From assembly GCA_031181345.1 (NCBI GenBank), contig JAPSLC010000027.1, positions 1 through 63,034 of the forward strand: a stretch of 63,034 bases of DNA. The letters run 5' to 3'. Positions 7,508 through 15,595 of the stretch are shown here, piece after piece. The stretch is from Cupriavidus sp. GTDB lineage: Bacteria > Pseudomonadota > Gammaproteobacteria > Burkholderiales > Burkholderiaceae. Under the pieces are notes generated by a model. It saw only the letters and a list, made by a program, of their open reading frames with translations, did not search any database and was not told where the DNA came from. Position 1 is the stretch's first letter. Every line of letters begins with the position of its first letter. The translations under genes and the position numbers were made by a program.

Positions 7508-10108
7508 TCAGCGCTGCACGGCCGCCTTGCCTGCTGCCTGCGTGCCGACTGCCTGCGTGCCGACTGCCTGCGTGCCGACCGACTGCGTGCCCGCCTCGGG
7601 CCGCCAGCGCCGCAGCAGCAGCGCGTTGCCGACCACGCTGACGCTCGAGAAGGCCATCGCCGCGCCGGCCACTACCGGGCTGAGCAGGCCGGCCGCCGCC
7701 AGCGGAATGCCGATCACGTTGTAGACGAAGGCCCAGAACAGGTTCTGCCGGATCTTGCGCACGGTCCGGTGCGACATCGCCAGCGCATCGGCGACCAGGC
7801 CCGGATCGCCGCGCATCAGCGTGATGCCGGCCGCGTGCATCGCCACGTCGGTGCCGGTGGACATCGCGATGCCGACGTCCGCCGCGGCCAGCGCCGGCGC
7901 GTCGTTGACGCCGTCGCCGACCATCGCGACCACCGCGCCGCCGCGCTTGAGCGCCGCCACGCGCGCCGCCTTGTCCTCGGGCAGCACCTCGGCCTGCACG
8001 TCGTCGATGCCGAGCGCGTCGGCCACCTGCGCCGCGGCGCCATAGCTGTCGCCGGACAGCATCACGGTGCGCACGCCGGCCGCATGCAGGCGCGCCACCG
8101 CTTCGCGCGCGCCGGGCTTGATCGCATCGCCGAACGCGACCAGGCCTTCGACGCGGCGCGCCTCGATGCCGATCAGCCACGACACCGTGCGGCCGGCCCG
8201 GCGCAGCGCGTCGGCTTGGCGATGCAGTTCGGAACCCTCGTCCAGTTCGGCGCCCAGTTCCTTGCGCAGACGCTCGCTGCCGAGCGCGCAGGCGACGCCG
8301 TCGATGCGTCCGCTGATGCCGCGGCCCGGCAGCGCGCGCAGTTCGCTCGCCACCGGCACCGCCAGCGCACGCTGCTCGGCGGCATGCAGCACCGCACGGG
8401 CCAGCGGATGTTCGCTGCCGGCCTGCAGCGCGGCCAGGCGCGACAGCAGCAGCGACGACGCATCGTCGGCCGTTGCGTCGGCCGTGGTGTCAGCCGACAG
8501 CAGCGCCACCACCTCCGGCTGCCCGACCGTCAGCGTGCCGGTCTTGTCGAACGCGACCACGTTGACGCGATGCGCGGTCTCCAGCGCCTCGGCGTCCTTG
8601 ACCAGGATGCCGGCCCGCGCGCCGGCACCGGTGCCGGCGATGATCGCAGTGGGCGTGGCCAGGCCCAGCGCGCACGGGCAGGCGATCACCAGCACCGCCA
8701 CCGCGTTGAGCAGCGCCGACTGCCAGTCGCCCAGCGCCAGCCCCCAGCCCAGCAGCGTGACCAGCGCGATCGCCAGCACCACCGGCACGAACACCGCGCT
8801 GACGCGGTCGACCAGCCGCTGGATCGGCGCCTTGGCCGCCTGCGCATGTTCGACCATGCGGATGATGCGGGCCAGCACCGTTTCGGCGCCGACCGCGGCG
8901 GTGCGCAGCACCAGGCGGCCCTCGCCGTTGATGGCGCCGCCGGTCACGCGGTCGTCGACCTGCTTGGGCACCGGCAGGCTTTCGCCGGTCAGCATCGATT
9001 CGTCGGCATGGCTGTCGCCGTCGATCACCACGCCGTCGACCGGGATGCGCTCGCCCGGCAGCACCACCACCTGGTCGCCGACGCGTACCTGCGCCAGCGG
9101 CACCGTGGTGTCGACACCGTCGCGGCGCACGCGCGCGGTATCCGGCCGCAGCGCGGCCAGCGCGCGGATCGCGTCCGCGGTCTGGCGCTTGGCGCGGACC
9201 TCGAGCCATTTGCCGAGGCGAACCAGCGTGATCACCACCGCCGCGCTCTCGAAATACAGGTGCGGATGGCCCTCGCCATGGGCGGCGGCGCCCCGCCAGA
9301 TCAGCCACAGCGACAGGCCGTAGGCGGCCGAGGTGCCGAGCGCGACCAGCAGGTCCATATTGCCGGTGCCGGCGCGCAGCGCCTTCCAGCCGGCACGATA
9401 GAAGCGCCAGCCGAACACGAACTGCACCGGCGTGGCCAGCAGCCATTGCCACAGCGCCGGCACGTTCCACGCGATGCCGAACCAGCCGAGCACCATCGGC
9501 GCGACCAGCGGCAGCGACAGCGCGGCCGGGATCGCCACGGACCAGGGTCCGGACCAGAAGTCCGCGGCGCGCTCCGGCGCGGCCTGCCCCGCCGTCGCGG
9601 TCTCGACCACCGGTTCGGCGGCATAACCGGCGCGGGACACGGCCTCGGTCAGCGCCGGCAGCATGTCGGCCGCGCTGCCGCCGACCAGCGTCACAAGAGC
9701 GCGTTCGGTGGCCAGGTTGACCTGGGCGTCCACCACGCCGGGCACCGCGCGCAGCGCGCGTTCGACGCGGCCGACGCAGGAGGCGCAGGTCATCTCGCGC
9801 ACCGTCAGCTCGAGCTCGGTGCGCGGCACCGCGTAGCCAGCGGCGACGACGGCGTCGGCCGCCGCCGGCAGCACGGCCGCGCTGTCCGCCTGGACGGTGG
9901 CCTCTTCGGTGGCGAGGTTGACGGCGACCGAACGCACGCCCGGCACCTTGGCCAGCGCGTTCTCGACCCGGCGCACGCAGGAGGCGCAGGTCATCCCTTC
10001 GATCGGCAGGCGCCATTCGGGCGCGGCCGGCGTGGCGTTCGTACCGGCCGGGGCCGGAGACAGCGGAAGTGAAGAAGTGGACATGGCGGTTGACATCCTC
10101 GTTGACAT
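7508..10108 (-). CDS. copA: Cu(I)-exporting P1B-type ATPase CopA
   Basis: An 866-residue inner-membrane pump that expels Cu(I) from the cytoplasm. Two N-terminal heavy-metal domains carry CxxC (Cys41/Cys44 and Cys108/Cys111). The transmembrane CPC motif is in [14 protein letters not shown], phosphorylation is at DKTGTLTVG, and the hinge motif [10 protein letters not shown] is present. The N-terminus has three in-frame ATG codons 12 bp apart, made by a 12-bp duplication ([12 protein letters not shown]); 10108, 10096 and 10084 are all possible starts and none has an ideal Shine-Dalgarno. The C-terminal tail holds three copies of a 15-bp repeat (AVGTQ). Preceded by a CueR-type promoter and followed by cueR. 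Confidence 0.96.
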   Translation of the reverse strand: MSTRMSTAMSTSSLPLSPAPAGTNATPAAPEWRLPIEGMTCASCVRRVENALAKVPGVRSVAVNLATEEATVQADSAAVLPAAADAVVAAGYAVPRTELELTVREMTCASCVGRVERALRAVPGVVDAQVNLATERALVTLVGGSAADMLPALTEAVSRAGYAAEPVVETATAGQAAPERAADFWSGPWSVAIPAALSLPLVAPMVLGWFGIAWNVPALWQWLLATPVQFVFGWRFYRAGWKALRAGTGNMDLLVALGTSAAYGLSLWLIWRGAAAHGEGHPHLYFESAAVVITLVRLGKWLEVRAKRQTADAIRALAALRPDTARVRRDGVDTTVPLAQVRVGDQVVVLPGERIPVDGVVIDGDSHADESMLTGESLPVPKQVDDRVTGGAINGEGRLVLRTAAVGAETVLARIIRMVEHAQAAKAPIQRLVDRVSAVFVPVVLAIALVTLLGWGLALGDWQSALLNAVAVLVIACPCALGLATPTAIIAGTGAGARAGILVKDAEALETAHRVNVVAFDKTGTLTVGQPEVVALLSADTTADATADDASSLLLSRLAALQAGSEHPLARAVLHAAEQRALAVPVASELRALPGRGISGRIDGVACALGSERLRKELGAELDEGSELHRQADALRRAGRTVSWLIGIEARRVEGLVAFGDAIKPGAREAVARLHAAGVRTVMLSGDSYGAAAQVADALGIDDVQAEVLPEDKAARVAALKRGGAVVAMVGDGVNDAPALAAADVGIAMSTGTDVAMHAAGITLMRGDPGLVADALAMSHRTVRKIRQNLFWAFVYNVIGIPLAAAGLLSPVVAGAAMAFSSVSVVGNALLLRRWRPEAGTQSVGTQAVGTQAVGTQAAGKAAVQR
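7536..7580 (-). repeat. 15-bp tandem repeat in copA C-terminus
   Basis: Three in-frame copies of a 15-bp unit (7536-7550, 7551-7565, 7566-7580) encode repeated Ala-Val-Gly-Thr-Gln just before the copA stop. This tail is outside the known ATPase fold. Confidence 0.85.
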
Positions 10109-10121
10109 AGCCTGTCACTGG

Positions 10122-10152
10122 ATGTTGGACCTTACCATGCTAGGAAGGTCAA
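10122..10152 (-). promoter_or_regulatory. CueR-type operator/promoter of copA
   Basis: The 21-bp dyad ACCTTAC-N7-GGAAGGT (10129-10149) matches CueR boxes. Read on the minus strand, TTGACC (10152-10147) can be the -35 and CAACAT (10127-10122) the -10, with the 19-bp spacer typical of MerR-family promoters. It lies 14-45 bp upstream of copA. Confidence 0.8.
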
Positions 10153-10206
10153 GGCCGCTGCGCCAATTGTTGGTAACCGGTGGCGGGGCTTGCGCTTGAC
10201 ATGATG

Positions 10207-10213
10207 GGAAGGT
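10207..10213 (+). promoter_or_regulatory. CueR half-site upstream of copZ
   Basis: GGAAGGT, identical to one arm of the copA operator, lies 42 bp before the copZ start and just after TTGACA (10196-10201). The second arm is not recognisable, so control by CueR is only suggested. Confidence 0.35.
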
Positions 10214-10255
10214 TCACAATGGCGACGTTCACCATCCATACCCAGGAGTTCAACG

Positions 10256-10450
10256 ATGATGCAGTTTCAAGTGGAAGGCATGTCCTGCGGCCACTGCGTC
10301 GGCGCGATCACGCGTGCGGTGCAGCAGATCGATCCCGACGCACGGGTCTCGGCCGATATCGCGGCGCAGGCGGTCAGCGTGGAATCGGACGCCGATGCAC
10401 AGGAAGTGCGGCAGGCCATCGAATCGGCCGGCTATCCGGTCAAGGGCTGA
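10256..10450 (+). CDS. copZ: Copper chaperone CopZ
   Basis: A 64-residue cytoplasmic heavy-metal-associated protein that binds Cu(I) and hands it to CopA. The GMSCGHCVGAITRAV segment carries the two metal-binding cysteines (Cys11, Cys14) and the fold covers the full usual HMA length. It is divergent from copA with 147 bp between the starts. Two ATGs in tandem (10256, 10259) follow AGGAG by 7 and 10 bases; I use the first. Confidence 0.93.
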   Translation: MMQFQVEGMSCGHCVGAITRAVQQIDPDARVSADIAAQAVSVESDADAQEVRQAIESAGYPVKG

Positions 10451-10469
10451 CCCTGGCCTTGGCGTTGTC

Positions 10470-10532
10470 GTCCCCGCGCATGCGGGGACCCAGTGGCTTC
10501 AAAAGACGCCGAATTCCCGCGTGCGCGGGAAT
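10470..10532. repeat. Paired REP-like hairpins between copZ and ompW
   Basis: Two GC palindromes lie between convergent genes: an 8-bp stem at 10470-10489 (gtccccgc / gcggggac, loop gcat) and an 8-bp stem at 10513-10532 (attcccgc / gcgggaat, loop gtgc). The second resembles the dispersed extragenic hairpins common in betaproteobacteria. It could also serve as a bidirectional terminator. Confidence 0.65.
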
Positions 10533-10555
10533 GACGTAATAGCGTTCGGCGACGC

Positions 10556-11284
10556 TCAGAAGCGGTAGCCGACGTTCAGGAAGGTCACGATCGGATCGAT
10601 CTTGATCTTGGTGTGCGACACCACGGTCGCACCGCCCTGCGCGGAATTGCGCGTGACGAAGGTTGCGCGGGTGTCCAGCGGCAGGTAGGACACCGACAGG
10701 CCGACGTGCCAGCGCTCGTTGATCTTGTAGTTGGCCCCGATGTTGAAGACCGGATTCCACGACGCCTTGGCGCTGGCGGTCATGGTGGCGTTCGGGCCGA
10801 ATTCCTGGCGCACGAACTGCTGGTTGGTGATGGTCTCGTCGCTGAACCAGGTGTAGTTGACGCCCAGGCCCACATACGGGCGGAAGCGCGAGGCCGGCTC
10901 CAGGAAGTGGTACTTGACCAGCACCGCCGGGCTCCACTGGCGCACCGTACCGAGCTTGCCGTACTTGCCGTAGCCCTTGTCGCCCTCGACATCGTGCTCG
11001 GGCGGGATACCGACGACGAACTCGGCCGAGATGTGGTCCGTGACGAAGTGGTCGATCGACAGGCCGAGCGTATTGGCCGCCTTGATGTCGGCGCCGGTAT
11101 TGGGCCGCTGCATGCCGACCGGGCGGCCACCGACGCTGTCGATGGTCAGCGGATCGGCCGAGCTGTTCGGCATCACGCGGAACCAGCCCGCGCTGACGAC
11201 GGTGCTGCCGGCCGACTGTGCCTGGGCGACACCGCCCACCGCCATGGCCGCGACAGCCACCAGGATTTTTTTCTTGTGCGACAT
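10556..11284 (-). CDS. ompW: OmpW family outer-membrane protein
   Basis: A 242-residue small eight-stranded outer-membrane beta-barrel, thought in the family to pass small hydrophobic molecules. A signal peptide (MSHKKKILVAVAAMAVGGVAQAQ) is followed by a mature chain with alternating hydrophobic strands, the ALGL/NTLGLSIDHF segment, PYVGLGVNYTWF and a terminal aromatic (NVGYRF) that the Bam complex recognises. I start at 11284 because AAGGAGA lies just upstream and this begins a proper signal peptide. It is a single gene, converging on copZ. Confidence 0.92.
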   Translation of the reverse strand: MSHKKKILVAVAAMAVGGVAQAQSAGSTVVSAGWFRVMPNSSADPLTIDSVGGRPVGMQRPNTGADIKAANTLGLSIDHFVTDHISAEFVVGIPPEHDVEGDKGYGKYGKLGTVRQWSPAVLVKYHFLEPASRFRPYVGLGVNYTWFSDETITNQQFVRQEFGPNATMTASAKASWNPVFNIGANYKINERWHVGLSVSYLPLDTRATFVTRNSAQGGATVVSHTKIKIDPIVTFLNVGYRF

Positions 11285-11499
11285 CCTCTCTCCTTCGTGG
11301 TTTTCAACTGCAAGGGCAGCATTATCCCGCTGCCGATGCCGGCATCGTTTCAATCTAGATACATTTTGTAGAGGAGCGCCACTAATTTGAGGGTTTACCG
11401 CAATCCGCGGTATCCGAAGGGCCACCGTAGTCGGGAGAGAGGCGGCAGAAGTGTCTCAGGAATGTGACACCGGGCCTCGGCCCGATGCCTTCGGCGAGG

Positions 11500-12519
11500 T
11501 CATGCGCCGGCGCTTCGCACGGCCAGCGCGCACGCCGCCAGATCCCACAGCGCATAGCCCACGCTCTTGAACACCAGCGGACTGCCGGTGCGCGCGCGGA
11601 TCGCGTCGGCGGCCAGGATCGCGGTTTCGAACGGCTGCACCGCGGCCCAGTCGATGCCGGCCTGCAGCAGGTCGCCGGCCTCGTCCTCGATGCCGAACAG
11701 CGTATCGGCCAGCAGCCGCCCCGCCTTCGCGGCGCCGCGGCACAGCGCCGGCGGCAGCTCGCACATGTCCGGCCGGAACGCGCCGACCGCGGCGATGAAG
11801 TGCTCGTCGCGCCAGCAGCCCGCATCCAGATCCGGCAGCACCGGCGTGCGGCTCGACGTCACGGTAACCACCATCGACACGCGCGAGAGCACCGCCTCGA
11901 CCTCGCCGGCCGATTCGAGCACCTCGGCCCCCAGGCCCAGTTCCCGTGCCCGCACCGCCAGCGCATGGGCCTTGTCCGCCGTGCGCGAATGCAGCCAGAC
12001 CCGCCGCAGCGGCAGCCCCGCGGCGAAGGCCTCGAGGTGCGTGGTGGCCTGCACGCCGGCACCGACGATCAGCAGCTCGCCGTCGGGCCGCGCGGCAAAC
12101 CGCTGCGCCGCCAGCAGCGACACCGCCGCGGTGCGGCGCCCCGTCACGGTCGGTCCGTCGAGCAGCGCCAGGCGCACGCCGGTATGCGCTTCGGCCACCA
12201 CCACTTCGCCGAGGATGTTCGGCAGCCCGCGCGCGGGATTGCCGGGATGGACCGTGATGTTCTTGGTCATCACCAGGTCGGCATTGCGCGCCGGCATCAC
12301 CAGCAGCGTCCCCTCGCCTTCCGGACTGGCGGCGGTCACGTCGCCGACCGGCAGCGCCAGCCGCGGCGGCGCCATCGCGGTGCCGGCGCGCAGTTCGCCG
12401 AGCATGTCGGCAATGGCAACGGCCAGTTCGGGGTACGGCAGACGCGCCGCGGTCTGGGCGGCATCGAGCAGCATCGGCGAGGAGAGCGGCGAGGCGGACG
12501 GTTGGGTATCGGTGGACAC
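11500..12519 (-). CDS. Delta1-pyrroline/piperideine-2-carboxylate reductase (ornithine cyclodeaminase family)
   Basis: A 339-residue NAD(P)-dependent enzyme of the ornithine cyclodeaminase / mu-crystallin family. The KNITVHPGNPARGLPNI and ALLDGPTVTGRRTAAVS segments and the nucleotide loop VGAGVQATTHLEAF resemble bifunctional reductases that convert cyclic imino acids (pyrroline-2-carboxylate, piperideine-2-carboxylate) to L-proline or L-pipecolate. That role is inferred from subfamily resemblance. I prefer the GTG at 12519, ten bases after AGGAG; an ATG at 12474 would give 324 residues. No proline racemase or hydroxyproline genes are adjacent. A stretch of about 75 bp separates it from ompW upstream sequence. 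Confidence 0.8.
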   Translation of the reverse strand: MSTDTQPSASPLSSPMLLDAAQTAARLPYPELAVAIADMLGELRAGTAMAPPRLALPVGDVTAASPEGEGTLLVMPARNADLVMTKNITVHPGNPARGLPNILGEVVVAEAHTGVRLALLDGPTVTGRRTAAVSLLAAQRFAARPDGELLIVGAGVQATTHLEAFAAGLPLRRVWLHSRTADKAHALAVRARELGLGAEVLESAGEVEAVLSRVSMVVTVTSSRTPVLPDLDAGCWRDEHFIAAVGAFRPDMCELPPALCRGAAKAGRLLADTLFGIEDEAGDLLQAGIDWAAVQPFETAILAADAIRARTGSPLVFKSVGYALWDLAACALAVRSAGA

Positions 12520-12575
12520 GGGATCGAAGCTCCTGAGAATGCTGGGAATGGCCGCCGGCGGCAGGGAAGCGGCGA

Positions 12576-14885
12576 TTATCCGCGATCGGCCGCGGCGGCC
12601 TGCCGCGGCGCCGCCCTGCCCTGTGCCGCCGTCGGACGCGCGCCGGCCTCGCGCACGGTCGCGCCGCGCACCTCGATGCGCACCGCATCGAGCACCGTGC
12701 CGCTGGCATCGACCAGTTCCAGCCGATGCCGTCCGGGCCAGGGCAGCCAGGCCAGCTTGCCGCCGCGGCCGATCCGCTTGCCGTCGAGCCGCCAGGCCAC
12801 CGCCCGCGCGGGTCGGCCGGCGACATCCTCGGCATGCAGCCAGACCCGCTGGGCCTGCGGCGGAATATCGGGATCGAGCGCGAAGACGGTGCCGTCGGCC
12901 GGGCTGGCGATCGCCGCGCCGCCACCGGACTCGGCAGCCATCCGCGCCGCGGGGTTGCGCGGGTGGTGGCTGCCGACGGCGACGACCGGCACCGCGGTGC
13001 CGGCCAGGAACAGCTCCTCGCGCGCAGGCTCGGGTACGCCCTCGAAACGCACCGCCACGCGTTCGATACCGGCCGGCGCCAGCGGCGGCCGGCTGGCGCG
13101 ATCGCGATGCAGGTGCGCCATCACCTCGTGCCAGACCGGCGCCGCGCCCGACACGCCGGACACATCGCGCATCGCCGCGCCGCTGGCGTTGCCGACCCAG
13201 ACGCCGACCGTGTAGTGCTGCGACCAGCCGATGCACCAGTTGTCGCGCATGTCCTTGCTGGTGCCGGTCTTGACCGCGGTCCAGAAGCGCGTGGTCAGCG
13301 GACTGTCAAGGCCGAAGGTCCGCGCGCGCGCATGCCGGTCGGACAGCACGTCGCCGATCACATGGGTCGCGGCAGAAGACATCACCGCCACCGGCCGCGG
13401 CGCCGGCTCGGCCAGCCGCATCCGGACCGGCGCCTGCCGGCCCTGGTTGGCGAGCGTCCGATAGGCATTGGTCAGCGTCAGCAGCGACACGTCGGCGCTT
13501 CCCAGCGCCAGGCTGTAGCCGTAGTAGTCGCCGGCCTCGGTCAGCGGCAGCCCGAGCGCGACCAGGCGCCGGTGGAAGCGGTGCGGGGTCACCATCACCA
13601 GCGTGCGCACCGCCGGCACATTGAGCGAACCGGCCAGCGCCGCGCGCATGCTGACCCAGCCGCCATAGCGGCCATCGTAGTTGCGCGGGATGTAGAGGCC
13701 GCCGCCGGTCGGCAGGTTGACCGGCCGGTCGTCCAGCAGCGAGGCGGCGGTCAGGCGCCGCTCCTCCAGCGCCTGCGCATACAGGAATGGCTTGAGCGTC
13801 GAGCCCGCCTGGCGCAGCGCGGCCGCGTGATCGACCTGCGTCGCGGCCGACAGCGCGCCCGACGAGCCCACATAGGCCAGCACGTCGCCGCTCGCGTTGT
13901 CGAGCACCACCACCGCGCCGTCCTCGACATGCCGTCCGGCCAGCTCGCGCAGATGCCGCTGCAGGCTGGCCATCGCCAGGCGCTGCACGCCGGCGTCGAG
14001 GGTCGAGTCGATCGCGGCCGGCGCCGGCTGTCCCGCGCCTTGCCGGGTCCGCTCGACCAGCAGCCGGCCCAGATGCGGCGCCAGTTGCGCGCGGCCCGGT
14101 CCAGTGGGCGACATGGCGGCGCGCGCGAGCGCCAACTGCGTGAAGCCGTCGAGTCCGCGGCAGCCTTCGGGCTGCGCCATCTCGCGCAGGATCTGGCAGG
14201 CGCGCTGCGTGACGCGCGCCGGCGCGGCATTGGGCGCGCGCACCAGCGCCACCGCCAGCGCCGCCTCGCGCGCATCGAGTCCGCTCGGCAGCTTGGCGAA
14301 CAGCGCGTGCGACAGCGCGGACAGTCCCACCAGTTCGCCGCGCAGCGGCACCAGGTTCAGATAGGCCTCGAGGATCTGGCTCTTGCTCCAGCCGTGTTCG
14401 AGCCGCGCCGCGCGCCAGGCCTGGCTCATCTTCTGCGTGGCGCTGCGCCCGCCGGCGCCGCGGCGCAGATCGTCGTCGAGCAGCGCCGCCAGCTGCATCG
14501 TCAGCGTCGAGGCGCCGCGCGTGCGCGTGTTCCACAGATTGGCCCAGGCCGCGCCGGCCACGCCCTGCCAGTCGACGCCGCTGTGCCGATAGAAGCGCCG
14601 GTCCTCCGACAGCACGATGGCGGTGCGCACCGCGGGCGAGATCTCCTCGAGCGACACCCATTGCCCGCGCCGCGCGCTGAAATCGGTCCGCACCGTGGCG
14701 ACCGGCTCGCCATGGCGGTCGCGCACGATCACGTCGGCGCTGCGATAGCTCTCGCGTACCTGCTCGAAGGTCGGGAGCGTCTCAGCGTATGCCGGCGCGG
14801 ATACCGGCGCGGACAGCAGCACAGACAGTGCCGTGCATATCGATGCCACGCGCCGGATACCGAGGAATCCCCGGGCCCACGTCAT
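12576..14885 (-). CDS. pbpC: Penicillin-binding protein 1C
   Basis: A 769-residue bifunctional peptidoglycan enzyme anchored in the inner membrane with its domains in the periplasm. The signal/anchor covers the first 34 residues. The GT51 glycosyltransferase domain is marked by LSEDRRFYRHSGVDW and RGASTLTMQLA. The transpeptidase domain has the nucleophile motif AGSTLKPF, the GSLNVPAVR segment and KTGTS before MRDNWCIGW. A C-terminal PBP1C-specific beta domain ends in an Ala-rich tail. Its ATG overlaps the stop of yhhN (ATGA). It is the last of three coupled genes with an alpha-2-macroglobulin; PBP1C and bacterial macroglobulin are a known pair thought to act in envelope repair or defence. Confidence 0.94.
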   Translation of the reverse strand: MTWARGFLGIRRVASICTALSVLLSAPVSAPAYAETLPTFEQVRESYRSADVIVRDRHGEPVATVRTDFSARRGQWVSLEEISPAVRTAIVLSEDRRFYRHSGVDWQGVAGAAWANLWNTRTRGASTLTMQLAALLDDDLRRGAGGRSATQKMSQAWRAARLEHGWSKSQILEAYLNLVPLRGELVGLSALSHALFAKLPSGLDAREAALAVALVRAPNAAPARVTQRACQILREMAQPEGCRGLDGFTQLALARAAMSPTGPGRAQLAPHLGRLLVERTRQGAGQPAPAAIDSTLDAGVQRLAMASLQRHLRELAGRHVEDGAVVVLDNASGDVLAYVGSSGALSAATQVDHAAALRQAGSTLKPFLYAQALEERRLTAASLLDDRPVNLPTGGGLYIPRNYDGRYGGWVSMRAALAGSLNVPAVRTLVMVTPHRFHRRLVALGLPLTEAGDYYGYSLALGSADVSLLTLTNAYRTLANQGRQAPVRMRLAEPAPRPVAVMSSAATHVIGDVLSDRHARARTFGLDSPLTTRFWTAVKTGTSKDMRDNWCIGWSQHYTVGVWVGNASGAAMRDVSGVSGAAPVWHEVMAHLHRDRASRPPLAPAGIERVAVRFEGVPEPAREELFLAGTAVPVVAVGSHHPRNPAARMAAESGGGAAIASPADGTVFALDPDIPPQAQRVWLHAEDVAGRPARAVAWRLDGKRIGRGGKLAWLPWPGRHRLELVDASGTVLDAVRIEVRGATVREAGARPTAAQGRAAPRQAAAADRG

Positions 14886-15595
14886 GGCCGCCGCCCCGCG
14901 ACGATGCCGGCGACCAGCAATACCTGGGCCGCGGCATAGGTCCACCAGATGCCCAGCTCGAAGCGGTCGAACGGCGACAGGAAGCGCGCGATGCCGATCA
15001 GCGCATCGGAGACGACGAAGCACAGCGCGCCGAGCGCGGCCAGCGGCGTCGGCAGCCGCGCCAGCAGCGCCGCGCACGCCATGGTCGTCAGCGCGACGAC
15101 ATAGGCGCACACCTCGACCGCCAGCGTGCCGAGGTTGGGCCAGAAGCGTCCCAGCAGCGTGCCGACCGCGCCGATCACCACGCCGCAGGCCAGCAGCCGG
15201 TGCGGCCGATCGTCGCCGGCCAGCGGCAGCAGCAGCGCCAGATAGGCCAGGTGCGCCAGCAGGAAGAAGCCCAGGCCGCCGACGAAGGAGAACGGCAGCC
15301 ACGGTACTGCCAGCAGCAGATCGCCCAGCGCGGAGCACAGCAAGGCGGCGATCAGCCAGCGGCGCTCGCGGCGCACCGGATGGAACCACGCCGCGCGCGC
15401 CAGCAGCAGCGCCATCGCGGTCTTCCACGCCGGCTGCCAGGCGAAGCTGCCCGTCAGGGGCGTGCCGGGCGGCAGCTCCAGCGCGGCGCTCACCAGCAGC
15501 GTGCCGTAGATGGTGCCGGCGACGGCGCCGGCCATCCACCATTCGCGCACCCGCGGCGGCATCGTCCAGCCGCGCCGTTCGAGGACGTCGCTCAC
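14882..15595 (-). CDS. YhhN family membrane protein (lysoplasmalogenase-like)
   Basis: A 237-residue integral membrane protein with about eight transmembrane helices. The CSALGDLLLAVPW segment and CFVVSDALIGIARF near the C-terminus carry the conserved Asp residues of the YhhN/TMEM86 family, whose mammalian members hydrolyse the vinyl ether of lysoplasmalogens. Whether the bacterial form has that activity is not known. I choose GTG at 15595 because it overlaps the macroglobulin stop (GTGA), and the stop overlaps the pbpC start (ATGA). An ATG at 15562 is an alternative (226 residues). Its position between macroglobulin and PBP1C genes is unusual. Confidence 0.82.
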   Translation of the reverse strand: MSDVLERRGWTMPPRVREWWMAGAVAGTIYGTLLVSAALELPPGTPLTGSFAWQPAWKTAMALLLARAAWFHPVRRERRWLIAALLCSALGDLLLAVPWLPFSFVGGLGFFLLAHLAYLALLLPLAGDDRPHRLLACGVVIGAVGTLLGRFWPNLGTLAVEVCAYVVALTTMACAALLARLPTPLAALGALCFVVSDALIGIARFLSPFDRFELGIWWTYAAAQVLLVAGIVAGRRP

